A DNA stretch of 64,000 bases from Roseomonas indoligenes (GCF_017813365.1 NZ_JAGIZA010000006.1:223561-287560), one strand, 5' to 3'. Shown: positions 1-10,651, counted from the stretch's first letter. Numbers and translations are program-made. Notes: generated by a model from the sequence alone, not told the origin.

Positions 1-626
1 TCCAGCATGGGGCGGCTGCGCTGGATGAGGGCGGCGGAGACGAGGGCGATGGCGATGGCGAGGCCCAGGCCGAAGGGCCAGCCGGCGGAGGCGGCCACGG
101 GCGCGATCACCAGCCCCGCGACCACGCCGCCCAGCGGGGCGCCGGCCTGCTTGATGGAGAAGATGAGGGTGCGGTGCCTAGGCGGGGCGGTTGCGGCCAG
201 GATGCGGCTGCCGGCGGGCGGCGTGGGGCCGTAGCCGACGCCGATGAGGAGGGCGGCGACGGCAAGGGCGAAGGTGTTGCCGAGGGCCGCGACCGCCATG
301 CCGCCCGCCGCGATCGCTGCCCCCGCCTGGAGGGTGCGGACTGGGCCGAGCCGGGCGAGCACGGGCATGCCGACGAGGAGGAAGAGGAGGGTGCCGGTGG
401 TGGACAGGGCCGCAAGATGGCCGGCGGCCTCCGGCGGGAGGCCGGCGCTGCCCGTGAGGAGGGGGGCGAGCACCGGGACGCACTGGTTCAGGAAGGCCGC
501 CACCGTCTGCATCAGCAGGGTGACGGCGAGGGCGATCTTCCAGGAGGCGCCGGCGAGGCCTTTCGGACCTTCGCCGGGAGAAAGGGGCCCGGGGGCCTGC
601 GGAAAGGCGGGGCCGCCGTCCCTCAC
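1..626 (-). CDS. MFS transporter, N-terminal part (3' end outside window)
   Basis: Reading the minus strand from a GTG at 626 gives a hydrophobic protein that runs off the left edge, so only about 208 N-terminal residues are visible. It has several long apolar helices and the segment SIKQAGAPLGGVV, typical of the fifth helix of major facilitator permeases related to CynX/NimT. It would sit in the inner membrane; the substrate cannot be told. It starts 19 bases after the grxD stop on the same strand, so it may be the last gene of the purL-bolA-grxD transcript. The GTG start is a choice; the frame itself is well supported by the membrane pattern. Confidence 0.72.
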   Translation of the reverse strand, partial: MRDGGPAFPQAPGPLSPGEGPKGLAGASWKIALAVTLLMQTVAAFLNQCVPVLAPLLTGSAGLPPEAAGHLAALSTTGTLLFLLVGMPVLARLGPVRTLQAGAAIAAGGMAVAALGNTFALAVAALLIGVGYGPTPPAGSRILAATAPPRHRTLIFSIKQAGAPLGGVVAGLVIAPVAASAGWPFGLGLAIAIALVSAALIQRSRPML

Positions 627-645
627 GCTGCCCGGGCTCTCCGGT

Positions 646-987
646 TCAGGCGGCCTGGGTGTGGGGGATGCCGTTCTCGGTGAGGAGGGTGCCGAGCTCG
701 CCGCTCTGGAACATCTCGGTGACGATGTCGCAGCCGCCGACGAACTCGCCCTTCACGTAGAGCTGGGGAATGGTCGGCCAGTTGGAGAAGGCCTTGATGC
801 CCTCGCGCACTTCCGGATCGGCGAGGACGTTCACGCCGTGGAAGGGGACGCCCATGTGGGACAGGATCTGCACCACGCGGGCGGAGAAGCCGCATTGCGG
901 GAAGACCGGGGTGCCCTTCATGAAGAGGGTGACCGGGTTGGCTTCGATCTCGCCCTTGATCTGGGCGAAGGCGGGGTTGTCGGACAT
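646..987 (-). CDS. grxD: Monothiol glutaredoxin, Grx4/GrxD type
   Basis: The 113-residue protein carries the monothiol glutaredoxin signature CGFS (Cys32) preceded by KGTP (Lys24), then the WPTIPQLY cis-Pro region and GGCDIV glutathione-binding loop. CGFS glutaredoxins bind a [2Fe-2S] cluster with glutathione and deliver it in the cytoplasm, commonly together with BolA proteins. The bolA gene is immediately upstream here, which supports that partnership. The open frame extends far 5' into bolA, but the ATG at 987 gives the normal family length and has a GGAG upstream. High confidence. Confidence 0.95.
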   Translation of the reverse strand: MSDNPAFAQIKGEIEANPVTLFMKGTPVFPQCGFSARVVQILSHMGVPFHGVNVLADPEVREGIKAFSNWPTIPQLYVKGEFVGGCDIVTEMFQSGELGTLLTENGIPHTQAA

Positions 988-1010
988 GGGGTCTCTTTCA
1001 CTCCGTTCTC

Positions 1011-1244
1011 TTATTCGGGGGTGGAGGTCTGGAGGGCGAGGGCGTGGAGTTCGCCGCCCATGCGGCCCTGCAGGGCCGCATAGACGATCTGATGCTGCTT
1101 CACGCGGGGGATGCCGCGGAAGGATTCCGAGATGACGGTGGCGGCGTAATGGTCGCCGTCGCCGGCCAGGTCCTCGATCGTGACCTTGGCGTCGGGAAGT
1201 GCGGCGCGGATCAGGGCCTCGATCTCGGCGGCGGGCATGGCCAT
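1011..1244 (-). CDS. bolA: BolA family protein
   Basis: A 77-residue protein with the BolA/IbaG class II KH-like fold pattern: an N-terminal helix, [12 protein letters not shown], then [12 protein letters not shown] with the conserved His of the RVKxHQ motif, and GGELHALAL at the end. BolA-like proteins pair with CGFS glutaredoxins on a shared iron-sulfur cluster, and grxD follows directly. A strong ribosome site (GAGGAGG) lies just before the ATG at 1244 and overlaps the end of purL, suggesting coupling to purL translation. A second in-frame ATG two codons later is possible. Confidence 0.93.
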   Translation of the reverse strand: MAMPAAEIEALIRAALPDAKVTIEDLAGDGDHYAATVISESFRGIPRVKQHQIVYAALQGRMGGELHALALQTSTPE

Positions 1245-1258
1245 CGTCGTCGTCCTCC

Positions 1259-3502
<2,244 letters not shown>

Positions 3503-3610
3503 TTGCGGGTTTTGGGGAGAGGGGGGGCGCTTGTCGAGGGGCCTTTCCGGGGTGGGGGTGGGCGGTTGTTGCATGGGTGGGGCCATCAGGGGCGCGCGGG
3601 TGGGGCGGGA

Positions 3611-3698
3611 CAACGCTTCGCGTTGCCCTGGTGGGGCCTCGGCAATGCCGTTGGGCGATGACGCTTTGCGTCCCGCGCTGAGACGATGCTTTGCATCG
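3611..3698. repeat. Cluster of short palindromes upstream of purL
   Basis: Three perfect inverted repeats with 3-base loops occur in 88 bases: CAACGC-TTC-GCGTTG (3611-3625), GACGC-TTT-GCGTC (3660-3672) and CGATGC-TTT-GCATCG (3684-3698). A smaller one, CGGCA-A-TGCCG, lies at 3640-3650. All three main units share a GC-TTY-GC core although the outer arms differ. They lie between the end of the DUF4096 gene and the start of purL, so they would fold in the purL leader RNA if transcription comes from upstream. REP-like repeat or RNA structure; function unknown. Confidence 0.6.
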
Positions 3699-3699
3699 C

Positions 3700-4302
3700 T
3701 CAGGACCAAGCCAAGCGGACGGTGCGGGGGATGCGGCGGCGGCCCTCGGCGGCCTTGAAGAGGTATTTCAGGCTTTTCAGGCGGGTTTTCAGGGCGGCGA
3801 GGCCGGCGCGGGTTTTGGGCGCGGCGGTTGGGAGGGCGCGGGTGAGCATTTCGGACAAATCGGGATCGGGCAGGAGCCAGGGCGGGGCGGGGAGGGCGCT
3901 GCGGAGGCCGATTCGGCGGATGAGGACGAGGAAGGGCAGGCCGAGGAGGCGGTGGGCGCGGCGGCAGGCGCGGACGATGAGGTGTTCGATCCCGCGCAGG
4001 GGGTGGTTGGGGGCGGCATCGGCCAGGGCGATGAGAAGGCGTTCCCATAGGCCGGCGCGGGTGAGGCGGCGGTAGTGGCGGGCGACCGTGTCCGGAGTGC
4101 CGGCGCCGGGCGGGGCTTCGCGCCAGGGGGCGTGGGTGTTGGCGACGTGGAAGATGGCGTTCATGCGGGCGCGGAGGTCGGAAATGCGGCGGCCGGCGGG
4201 GGAACGGGGGAGGATGTAGGGGAGTAGGGCGTGGAACTGGAGGTCGGTGAGCGGGGACCAGGGGGCGGGGGTGGTCAGGCGAGGGGTGTGGGGGAGGGGC
4301 AT
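3700..4302 (-). CDS. DUF4096-like protein (IS5 transposase N-terminal domain), standalone
   Basis: The 200-residue protein begins with a segment (residues about 14-90) that closely follows the DUF4096 domain at the start of IS5-family transposases: WSPLTD, a GRR motif, a run ending in [14 protein letters not shown], and [11 protein letters not shown]. In transposases this domain precedes the DDE catalytic domain. Here no DDE region follows; instead there is a basic, helix-rich tail to about residue 200. No terminal inverted repeats are evident around it. It may be a relic or a host-adopted DNA-binding protein. It starts 18 bases after the stop of the histidine kinase, on the same strand, with no clear ribosome site before its ATG. 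Confidence 0.75.
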   Translation of the reverse strand: MPLPHTPRLTTPAPWSPLTDLQFHALLPYILPRSPAGRRISDLRARMNAIFHVANTHAPWREAPPGAGTPDTVARHYRRLTRAGLWERLLIALADAAPNHPLRGIEHLIVRACRRAHRLLGLPFLVLIRRIGLRSALPAPPWLLPDPDLSEMLTRALPTAAPKTRAGLAALKTRLKSLKYLFKAAEGRRRIPRTVRLAWS

Positions 4303-4313
4303 AGCGGAACGTA

Positions 4314-4337
4314 GTAATATTTACCTATAAATGTCAA
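4314..4337 (-). promoter_or_regulatory. Candidate promoter/operator of the DUF4096 gene
   Basis: On the minus strand a perfect TTGACA box (4337-4332) stands about 30 bases before the ATG at 4302, within the last codons of the upstream kinase gene. Between them is GTAAATATTAC, an AT-rich near-palindrome (GTAA...TTAC arms) in very GC-rich surroundings. The -10 element at the expected spacing is poor, and the transcript would be nearly leaderless. A sequence-only guess. Confidence 0.35.
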
Positions 4338-5769
4338 GGCTGGCGGGGGCTGCCGTCGTGGGACGACTGCAGGGAACCTTCCCGTGGCGAGCCTCCGCTG
4401 CTTGCCGGTCCCGCATCTTGGCTGGGCGCGCGAGCGGCAGGCAGATTCGGCACTCCACGCCCGGTGGCGGGAAGCTGAGCGAGACCTCGGCACCGGACTG
4501 ATAGGGCAGGGCGCGTTCCAGCATCCGCGAGCCGAAGCCGCGCCGTTCCGGCGGCCGCACCGGCGGACCCCCGCGCTCGCGCCAGGAGATCACGACGGCA
4601 GGCGTCTCGGCCCCGGTTCGCGCCTCCAGTTCCCAGACCACCTCCACATGGCCATCCGGGGCCGAGAGCGCGCCGTATTTCGCGGCATTCGTCGCCAGCT
4701 CGTGCAGCGCCAGGTTGAGAATGACCGTGGTATCCGAGGAAAGCCGGACCGGCGGTCCTTCCGCCGAGTAGCGCACCGCCCCGGCGTTCCCGGCGTGAGG
4801 CTCGAGGGTCTCCGCGAGCACCTCGCCCAGCAGGGCTCCCTTCCAGCCGGACCGCACCAGCATGTCGTGCGCACGCCCCAGCGCCTTGAGCCGCTCGACC
4901 AGGGTTGCCTGCAAGGTGGCCGATATCTCTGTCTCGCGCAGGGTCTGGGCTGCGACTGACTGCACCGAGGCCAGCGTGTTCTTGACCCGGTGGAGCAGCT
5001 CGTCAGTGAGCAGCACGCGGCGCTGCTCCTCAAGGCGGCGTTCCGTGTGGTCGCGCAGGATCTTCAGGAAGCCCTGCAGGCCGCCATCCCGATCCAGCAG
5101 CGGCATCAGAACGCCGGCGGCCCAGAAGCGGGATTCATCGGCCCGCATATGCCAGCGCTCGTCCACGGCGCGGCCGTCCTCCACCGCCCGGCTCATCTCG
5201 ACTTCGGGCTGCCTCTCGGCGCGCTCCTCCGGCGTGAAGATGACGGCGGCGGGCTGCCCGAGGATCTCGTCCTCCGCATAGCCGAAGATGCGCTGCGCGC
5301 CGGGGTTCCAGGTCGTGACACGCCCCTGGGTATCGAGGGTGAAGATCGCGTATTCGGTCGCGCTCTCGAAGATGAGCTGCAGGTGCTGCTCATCCCGGCG
5401 CAGGGCCTCATTGGCGATGCCCAGCTCGGCGGTGCGTTCCGCGAGGCTGTCATCGAGCGTGCTGTTCCGGCCGGAGAGCTCGGCATTGGCTGCCTCCAGG
5501 CCTCTGGTCAGGATGTGGGCCTCCGCGAGCGACAGCCGCAGCTCGTCCCCGGCAGTCGTCAGCTCCTTCTCATGGGTGCGGGATCGCGCCTCGGCTTCGG
5601 CGTGCGCCTGACGCAGTGCGTCCATCCCCTCGCGGTGGGAGGCGGCATCGGCCCGGAGTGCCCGGTTCTCGGCCGCCAGCGCGTCGCGCTCCTTGGACAC
5701 GGAGGCGGGGTGTTCGGCATCATGTCCGGGCAGGGGCGATGCCTCCTCGGATCTTCTGCCAGGCGGCAT
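4321..5769 (-). CDS. PAS domain HWE-family sensor histidine kinase
   Basis: A 482-residue cytoplasmic sensor kinase without membrane segments. Residues 25-125 form a charged coiled coil, about 127-245 a PAS domain ([24 protein letters not shown]), and from about 253 an HWE-type kinase core with the phospho-acceptor His260 in [12 protein letters not shown]. The N-box is [12 protein letters not shown], and WRERGG supplies the Trp-x-Glu that gives the family its name. HWE kinases usually phosphorylate single-domain or PhyR-like regulators in alphaproteobacterial stress or light responses; no regulator is adjacent. The last 33 or so residues extend beyond the normal kinase end and run into the promoter region of the next gene, which may reflect a rearranged 3' end. 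Confidence 0.9.
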   Translation of the reverse strand: MPPGRRSEEASPLPGHDAEHPASVSKERDALAAENRALRADAASHREGMDALRQAHAEAEARSRTHEKELTTAGDELRLSLAEAHILTRGLEAANAELSGRNSTLDDSLAERTAELGIANEALRRDEQHLQLIFESATEYAIFTLDTQGRVTTWNPGAQRIFGYAEDEILGQPAAVIFTPEERAERQPEVEMSRAVEDGRAVDERWHMRADESRFWAAGVLMPLLDRDGGLQGFLKILRDHTERRLEEQRRVLLTDELLHRVKNTLASVQSVAAQTLRETEISATLQATLVERLKALGRAHDMLVRSGWKGALLGEVLAETLEPHAGNAGAVRYSAEGPPVRLSSDTTVILNLALHELATNAAKYGALSAPDGHVEVVWELEARTGAETPAVVISWRERGGPPVRPPERRGFGSRMLERALPYQSGAEVSLSFPPPGVECRICLPLARPAKMRDRQAAEARHGKVPCSRPTTAAPASLDIYR

Positions 5770-6276
5770 GGTTCCTCCTGCTGTGGCCGGGGCCAGCCTC
5801 GCCCGGAATGATCGCCCAACCCGAATGGACGTCCATCATTGGCTTGGGCATCGGTTGAGGATGGGCGAGTGCTGAATTCGGAGGTGCCGGATCAGGCTGC
5901 ACGTTCGGGCTCTTGTAAGGCCGCCCACGATCTCCGCGCCATAATCCGGGATAATGCCCTCCGCCTGCCAGGTGCCTAGGGTGGCGAGGCCGGGCGATCG
6001 GAACGGCGAGACGGAGCCTGCCAGCGCTGATGCCGGTCCGCGATGCCCTGGAACGGGGCGAGCAGATCCGGATGCGTCCGGCCGTGTATCAGCGGCGCCC
6101 ATGCTGATCGTTGCTGTCGATTCCACAGTCCATGAAGTACCGATGGAGGGGTAATATTACGCGGACATGATGTAGGGCGAGTAATCGTGCGTCGACTGCA
6201 GAAACCAGGTTATGGGACTTTGCGTTCTTCTTCGCAGAACAATGCAGCCGGAATGGCTGTGCGGAGGAGAGACCCG
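5770..6276. other. Intergenic region between divergent kinase and HigA-like genes
   Basis: About 500 bases with no convincing gene. Base composition is visibly less GC-rich than the neighbours, and short open frames on both strands lack family resemblance and ribosome sites. It contains a 10-base perfect palindrome at 6151-6160. It must hold the divergent promoters of the kinase and the HigA-like gene, but I cannot place them. Confidence 0.5.
6151..6160. promoter_or_regulatory. AT-rich palindrome upstream of the HigA-like gene
   Basis: GTAATATTAC is a perfect 10-base palindrome in a GC-rich context, about 117 bases before the start of the HigA-like regulator. A near copy (GTAATATTTAC) lies at 4314-4324 before the DUF4096 gene. 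HigA-type proteins often bind AT-rich palindromes, so it could be an autoregulatory operator. This is inference only. Confidence 0.25.
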
Positions 6277-6597
6277 ATGCTGCCCAAACTTGCTTTCCTT
6301 CCTCCGAGCCATCCCGGTGTTCTACTGGCGGAGTTCTTGCGGCAGGCCGATGTGTCGCGTGCGGATTTCGCCTGTGCGATCCGGGTCTGCCTCGTTCGCC
6401 TGGACCAGATCGTGGACGGGCAGCGGAGTGTGACGGCCGAAATGGCGCTTCGCCTCGCCAAGGCGACCGGCATCGGCGCGGAGACTTGGCTGGCGGCGCA
6501 GCAGCAATGGGACCTCTACGACACCGAGGACCTGATCTGCGACGAGCTGGCGAAGATCCAGCCGGTGTCCAGGGGGCGGGTGCGTCTTGCCGCGTGA
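6277..6597 (+). CDS. HigA/VapI-type helix-turn-helix antitoxin-like protein, solo
   Basis: A 106-residue protein matching the HigA antitoxin family: the N-terminal PPSHPGVLLAEFL, then an XRE-type helix-turn-helix (VSRADFACAI... [21 protein letters not shown]) and AETWLAAQQQWDL. An ideal ribosome site (GGAGGAGA) six bases before the ATG at 6277 decides the start, although the frame is open further upstream. HigA normally follows a higB toxin gene; no HigB-like frame is seen in the 500 bases upstream or downstream. It may therefore be a stand-alone regulator or a relic of a toxin-antitoxin pair. Confidence 0.85.
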   Translation: MLPKLAFLPPSHPGVLLAEFLRQADVSRADFACAIRVCLVRLDQIVDGQRSVTAEMALRLAKATGIGAETWLAAQQQWDLYDTEDLICDELAKIQPVSRGRVRLAA

Positions 6598-6823
6598 CGG
6601 GTGCGGGCGGGCGCACAAGCCCTGGGCCGTGAAGGGCCTGCCTTCGGGGAGGCGCCTGCACGGGTGATGGTCCGGCGCGTCCCGGTCCGTGTCATGCCCG
6701 TCGAGTCATGCCGCCGGAGTGATCTGTCGGAGTATCCTTCGACAATGCCTGCCCGCTGACTTCGTGACACCTCTCCGGACCGGCCGCCGCACTGAAGGGC
6801 GCTGATCAGGGAAACCATCCAAC

Positions 6824-7891
6824 ATGCGGGACGAATCCCTCCGTTTCCTGGCGGAGCTGATCAAGGCTCCGTCCCCGAGCGGGTATGAGGGCGAGGTGGC
6901 GCGGCTGTACCGGGACTATGCCCGGCCCTATGCCGACGACATCACCACGGACGTGCATGGCAATGTGACGGTGATCCTTAACCCCGATGCGCCGGTGAAG
7001 ATCATGCTGGCCGGGCACATGGATGAGATCGGCTTCATCATCCACGACATCGGCGAGGAAGGGCTGCTCCACTTCATGGCGATCGGCGGGCACGACGCCT
7101 CCGTGCCGCTGGGGCAGACGGTGTGGGTGCATGGGAAGCGGCGCGTGGTGGGCGCGGTGGGGCGGAAGGCGATTCATTTGCTCGGGCCGGGGGAGATGAA
7201 CGACAAGCCGAAGATGGGAGAGATGTGGATCGATATCGGCGCGACCTCTCGTGCCGAGGCGGAGGAGGTTGTGCGTCTCGGGGATATCGTGACCTTCCAG
7301 CGGGACTTTCAGCCGCTGCTGGGCGATCGCGCGGTGGCGCGGGCCTTCGACAACAAGGCGGGGCTGTTCGTGGTGGCGGAGGCGATCCGGCTGCTGAAGG
7401 AGGAGGGCGGGCTTTCGCCTGAGGTGGGCGTCTATGCGCTCGGCACCGTGCAGGAGGAGATTGGGTCCCGCGGGGCGGAGACGGCGGCGAACCAGTTGAA
7501 GCCGCTGACGGGGGTGGCGGTGGATATGGAGCACGCCATCGATTACCCGGGCGTGACGGCGGCGCAGTTCGGCAAGCTGGACATGGGGAAGGGGCCGAGC
7601 CTGCTGCGGGGGGCGAATGCCAATCCGAAGGTGTTCGAGCTGCTGTGCCGGGCGGGGGATGAGGAGGGGATTCCGTACCAGGTGCGGATTGCGCCGAGCA
7701 GCACGCCGACGGACGCCAACAAGATGCAGACCGCGGGGCACGGGATGGCCTCCGGGCTGGTGGGGGTTCCGCTGCGGTACATGCACACGCCTTGCGAGGT
7801 GGTGAGTCTCACGGATCTGGAGAACACGGCGCGGCTGCTGGCGGCCTATTGCCGGCGGGTGACGGCGGAGACGAACTTCGTTCCGTGGTGA
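6824..7891 (+). CDS. M42 family metallopeptidase (glutamyl/aminopeptidase, FrvX-like)
   Basis: A 355-residue co-catalytic metal aminopeptidase. The family ligands can be placed: His65 and Asp67 in AGHMDEIGF, bridging Asp176 in FDNKAG, catalytic Glu211 and ligand Glu212 in VQEEIGSRGAE, Asp234 in DMEHA, and His321 in YMHTPCE. M42 enzymes form large tetrahedral cytoplasmic particles that trim N-terminal residues from peptides. The exact specificity (aminopeptidase, deblocking enzyme or glucanase-like annotation) cannot be decided. It is flanked by genes on other strands or distant ones and appears to be monocistronic. Confidence 0.92.
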   Translation: MRDESLRFLAELIKAPSPSGYEGEVARLYRDYARPYADDITTDVHGNVTVILNPDAPVKIMLAGHMDEIGFIIHDIGEEGLLHFMAIGGHDASVPLGQTVWVHGKRRVVGAVGRKAIHLLGPGEMNDKPKMGEMWIDIGATSRAEAEEVVRLGDIVTFQRDFQPLLGDRAVARAFDNKAGLFVVAEAIRLLKEEGGLSPEVGVYALGTVQEEIGSRGAETAANQLKPLTGVAVDMEHAIDYPGVTAAQFGKLDMGKGPSLLRGANANPKVFELLCRAGDEEGIPYQVRIAPSSTPTDANKMQTAGHGMASGLVGVPLRYMHTPCEVVSLTDLENTARLLAAYCRRVTAETNFVPW

Positions 7892-7925
7892 GTGCGGCTT
7901 CGCGTCGTCGTCGGCCGGGGGTTTC

Positions 7926-8597
7926 TCAGCCCGCGGCGAGGTGCAGGACGACGGTGAAGTGGCAGGCGGCGGCGGCCAGGACGAAGGCGTGCCAGATGGC
8001 GGTGCTGTAGGGGATGCGCTCCGCGACGTGGAAGGCGGTGCCGGCGGTGTAGAGCAGGCCGCCGGCGGCGATGGCCGCGGTCTGCCAGGGTGGCATGGTC
8101 TGGAGCATCGTGGGGAGGGCGAGGACGCCCAGCCAGCCGAGGGCTAGGTAGGCGGCGAGGGCCGCGCGCTCATACCGGCCGGGGGCGATGAGCTTCAGGG
8201 CCATGCCGGGGAGGGCGCCGGCCCAGACGGCGGCGCAGAGGGTTGTGCCCCAGGTGCCGCCGATGCCGAGCAGGGCGACGGGGGTGTAGGTGCCGGCGAT
8301 CATCAGGAAGATGGCCGCGTGGTCCAGGCGGCGGAGGATGTTCTTGCGCGGGCCTTCGGGCGCCGTGTTGTAGGCGGCGGAGCAGGCGAAGGTGGCGACC
8401 AGGCCGAGGATGTAGAGGCCGGTGGCGAGGGACGCGCCGGGGCTCGGGGCCGTGAGGAGGGTGTGGAGGAGCAGGATGGTGCCGGCGAGCACGGCGAGGA
8501 GGCCGAGCGCGTGGACGGCGGCGTCCGCGCGGCGTTCGGCCGGTGATACGGTTCGCGGGAGGGCCGGGATGGCCTCGGCGGTTGCCCCGGGCGTCAC
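7926..8597 (-). CDS. Hemolysin III / PAQR family membrane protein
   Basis: About 223 residues with seven hydrophobic helices, of the YqfA/hemolysin III (PAQR-like) family. Family marks include SAAYN after the third helix, LDHAAIFLMIAGTYTP, and the C-terminal AERIPYSTAIWHAFVLAAAACHF with the conserved histidines thought to bind zinc. Members act in the inner membrane, perhaps as lipid hydrolases; function in bacteria is unsettled. The frame is open to an ATG at 8702, but that would overlap the small upstream gene by 89 bases, so the GTG at 8597, 17 bases after its stop, was chosen. The start is uncertain. Confidence 0.85.
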   Translation of the reverse strand: MTPGATAEAIPALPRTVSPAERRADAAVHALGLLAVLAGTILLLHTLLTAPSPGASLATGLYILGLVATFACSAAYNTAPEGPRKNILRRLDHAAIFLMIAGTYTPVALLGIGGTWGTTLCAAVWAGALPGMALKLIAPGRYERAALAAYLALGWLGVLALPTMLQTMPPWQTAAIAAGGLLYTAGTAFHVAERIPYSTAIWHAFVLAAAACHFTVVLHLAAG

Positions 8598-8613
8598 GGC
8601 AGCGGCGGTGGGC

Positions 8614-8850
8614 TCAGCTCTCGCTCGGCCAAGTGCGGCTGGCGAGGGTGGTGGCGCTGGCGCGCATCTCGCTCTCACGGACGACGCGCTCGTGGCCGTC
8701 ATGGCCGCTCTTCACGCGGTACTCGCGGTCCATGGAATCGTTCGGGAGGAGGCGGGTGATCGTGTAGCGACCGTGGGCTTCACGCGGGGAGAAGTGGCGG
8801 GGGATGAGCTCGACGTCCTCGCCGATGCGGAACCTGTGCTGCTGCTGCAT
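8614..8850 (-). CDS. Small conserved hypothetical protein, 78 aa
   Basis: A 78-residue, strongly charged protein (MQQQHRFRIGEDVELIPRHF..., ending near RVVRESEMRAS). The first 60 residues look like a compact beta-rich fold of the type that packs around FxxGDxVxLxP and GRYTITRLLP motifs, seen in small alphaproteobacterial proteins with no known role. I do not recognise a named family. It is just upstream of the PAQR gene on the same strand and probably shares its transcript. Codon use is normal for the region, and the antisense reading is less plausible. Confidence 0.65.
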   Translation of the reverse strand: MQQQHRFRIGEDVELIPRHFSPREAHGRYTITRLLPNDSMDREYRVKSGHDGHERVVRESEMRASATTLASRTWPSES

Positions 8851-8997
8851 GGGGTGGTTCCTTGCCGGGCCCCTGCAGACCTCGATCGGGGCCGGCGCGT
8901 GTTGGCCGGCGGCTCGGGGGCGGGGAACCGGTGAACGGGGTGAGGGGCGGCCGGGGTTGGCCGCCCTTCCTTCCGGCGGGCCGTGGCCCTGCCGATG

Positions 8998-9021
8998 CGC
9001 CCGGGGTCTGTGCCCCGGGCG
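8998..9021 (-). terminator. Hairpin after the cold-shock gene
   Basis: A perfect 9-base stem, CGCCCGGGG / CCCCGGGCG, with loop TCTGTG sits 10 bases beyond the cold-shock gene stop. There is no T-run after it on the minus strand, so it may stabilise the 3' end or pause polymerase rather than terminate alone. A second GC hairpin lies at 8945-8966. Confidence 0.45.
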
Positions 9022-9031
9022 GAGCCTCAGC

Positions 9032-9238
9032 TCAGGCGACCTTCAGGTTGCCGGCAGAGACCTTGCCCTGCTGCCCTCGCTGCAGGTCGTACTCGAGCTT
9101 GTCGCCCTCGCGCGGCTCGGCGATGCCGGCGGCCTGGACGTCGGAGATGTGGAGGAAGACGTCCTTGGAGCCGTCATCCGGCTGGATGAAGCCGTAGCCC
9201 TTGGTCGCGTTGAACCACTTGATGGTGCCTGTGGCCAT
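9032..9238 (-). CDS. Cold-shock protein, CspA family
   Basis: A 68-residue single cold-shock domain protein: MATGTIKWFN start, RNP1 KGYGFI, RNP2 VFLHIS, and a basic QRGQQGKVSAGNL end. Such proteins bind single-stranded RNA and melt secondary structure. The open frame extends 33 residues upstream, but the ATG at 9238 gives the exact family length. The roughly 290 bases upstream, up to the aapJ-like gene on the opposite strand, contain no other gene and may include a long 5' leader of the kind cold-shock mRNAs often have. Confidence 0.95.
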   Translation of the reverse strand: MATGTIKWFNATKGYGFIQPDDGSKDVFLHISDVQAAGIAEPREGDKLEYDLQRGQQGKVSAGNLKVA

Positions 9239-9532
9239 GGTAGGTGTTCCGTTCATGCTAAAACACCGGTGGGCAACGTGCACACCGGATCGAGCTTCGA
9301 GAGAGACGGACACCGAGCTCGGCGCTCGGAAGAGCAAGGAGAGCAGGCCGGCACGACGAGACTGACCCAGCCAAGATGGGCTGCGCGGCCACGAGTTGCA
9401 AGGTCTTACCGGATTTTCGCTTCTGTTCGCTTCACGGCACGGGCTTCGCTAGCCTTTTGCACAGGGCCAGGAACATGGCCGCGGGAAGGCTGGGCGCACG
9501 CATCCGAACAACGGGACAGGGATGCTGCTGCG

Positions 9533-10558
9533 ATGATGCGTGGAGTTCGGGCCGCCCTTGGGGCGGCGGTTCTGGGGCTGGCGATGGGCGGCGCGGCCTG
9601 GGCGCAGCCGGCAGCGGATACGATGGGCGCCATCCGCGCGCGCGGCACTGTGATCTGCGGCGTGGCCGGGGGTGTTGCGGGATTCAGCCTGCCGGACAGC
9701 CAGGGGGTGATGCGTGGGCTGGACGCGGATGGCTGTCGCATCGTGGCGGCGGCGATCCTGGGGGATGCGAGCAAGGTCCGGTTCATCAACACGACGACAC
9801 AGAGCCGGTTCACGGCGTTGCAGAGCGGCGAGGTGGACATGCTCGTGCGGAACACGACCTGGACGCTGGGGCGGGAGGCGGCGCTCGGGCTCGAGTTCGC
9901 GAGCATCAATTTCTATGACGGCACCGGCTTCATGGTGAAGAAGGCGTCAGGCGTGACCTCGGTGAAGGGGTTGGACGGGGCGACGGTCTGCGTGCAGCCC
10001 GGGAGCACGACGGAGCTGAACCTGACGGATTATTTCCGGGCCAACGGGCTGCGGTTCTCACCGCTGGTGATCGAGAATCTTGAGGAACTGCGGGCAGCGT
10101 TCATCAACGGGCGGTGCGACGCTTTCACGACGGATGCATCCTCCCTCGCATCCTTCCGCTTCGCGCAGGGGGCGAATGCCGATCAGTACCTGCTGCTGCC
10201 GGAGATCATCTCCAAGGAGCCGCTGGGGACGATGGTGCGGAAGGGGGACTGGAAGTTCTTCGACATCGTGCGCTGGGCGCATTTCGCGCAGCTGACGGCG
10301 GAGGAGCTGGGGATCGACAGCCGGAACATCGAGAGCTTCCGGGGCAGCGCCAATCCGGAGATCCAGCGCTTCATGGGCGCGACGGGGGATCTGGGGAAGG
10401 CGCTGGGGGTGAATCCGGACTGGGCGGTGCAGATCATCCGGCAGGTCGGGAATTTTGCGGAGATGTGGGACCGCAACATCACGCCGATGGGGGTGCAGCG
10501 CGGGATCAACAATCTCTGGACCCGTGGCGGGCTGCAATACGCGCCGCCGATGCGGTGA
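9533..10558 (+). CDS. Amino-acid ABC transporter periplasmic binding protein, AapJ-like
   Basis: A 341-residue exported solute-binding protein of family 3. The signal peptide (residues 1-25, ending AAWAQ) is followed by MGAIRARGTVICGV, FSLPDSQGVMRGLDADGCR, and a C-terminal ITPMGVQRGINNLWTRGGLQYAPPMR characteristic of AapJ/BztA proteins that bind general or acidic L-amino acids in the periplasm. The usual permease and ATPase genes (aapQMP) are not adjacent, so it is an orphan that must use a transporter encoded elsewhere. Two ATGs in tandem (9533, 9536) are possible starts. A strong hairpin follows it. Confidence 0.9.
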   Translation: MMRGVRAALGAAVLGLAMGGAAWAQPAADTMGAIRARGTVICGVAGGVAGFSLPDSQGVMRGLDADGCRIVAAAILGDASKVRFINTTTQSRFTALQSGEVDMLVRNTTWTLGREAALGLEFASINFYDGTGFMVKKASGVTSVKGLDGATVCVQPGSTTELNLTDYFRANGLRFSPLVIENLEELRAAFINGRCDAFTTDASSLASFRFAQGANADQYLLLPEIISKEPLGTMVRKGDWKFFDIVRWAHFAQLTAEELGIDSRNIESFRGSANPEIQRFMGATGDLGKALGVNPDWAVQIIRQVGNFAEMWDRNITPMGVQRGINNLWTRGGLQYAPPMR

Positions 10559-10566
10559 TGGGTTAT

Positions 10567-10593
10567 GGGGGAAGGCGACTGGCGCCTTCCCCC
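10567..10593. terminator. Hairpin between convergent aapJ-like and SDR genes
   Basis: GGGGGAAGGCG and CGCCTTCCCCC form a perfect 11-base stem with the loop ACTGG, eight bases after the aapJ-like stop. A second imperfect palindrome (AGCGGA...TCCGCT) follows at about 10598-10620. The genes on both sides converge, so it probably ends transcription from one or both directions, although there is no long T-run. Confidence 0.55.
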
Positions 10594-10651
10594 ACGGAGC
10601 GGAGGGCGGTCCCTTCCGCTCGGGGAGGCCTGGCCGCGTGGGGGCGCGGTG

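Noticed and set aside
5836..6126. A 96-residue minus-strand frame in the intergenic region
   Set aside because: No family, no ribosome site and mixed codon use; an overlapping plus-strand frame is equally weak.
6151..6160. Resemblance of TAATATTAC to the rolling-circle origin nonamer of small ssDNA viruses
   Set aside because: No flanking stem and no Rep-like gene nearby. Chance match in an AT-rich spot.
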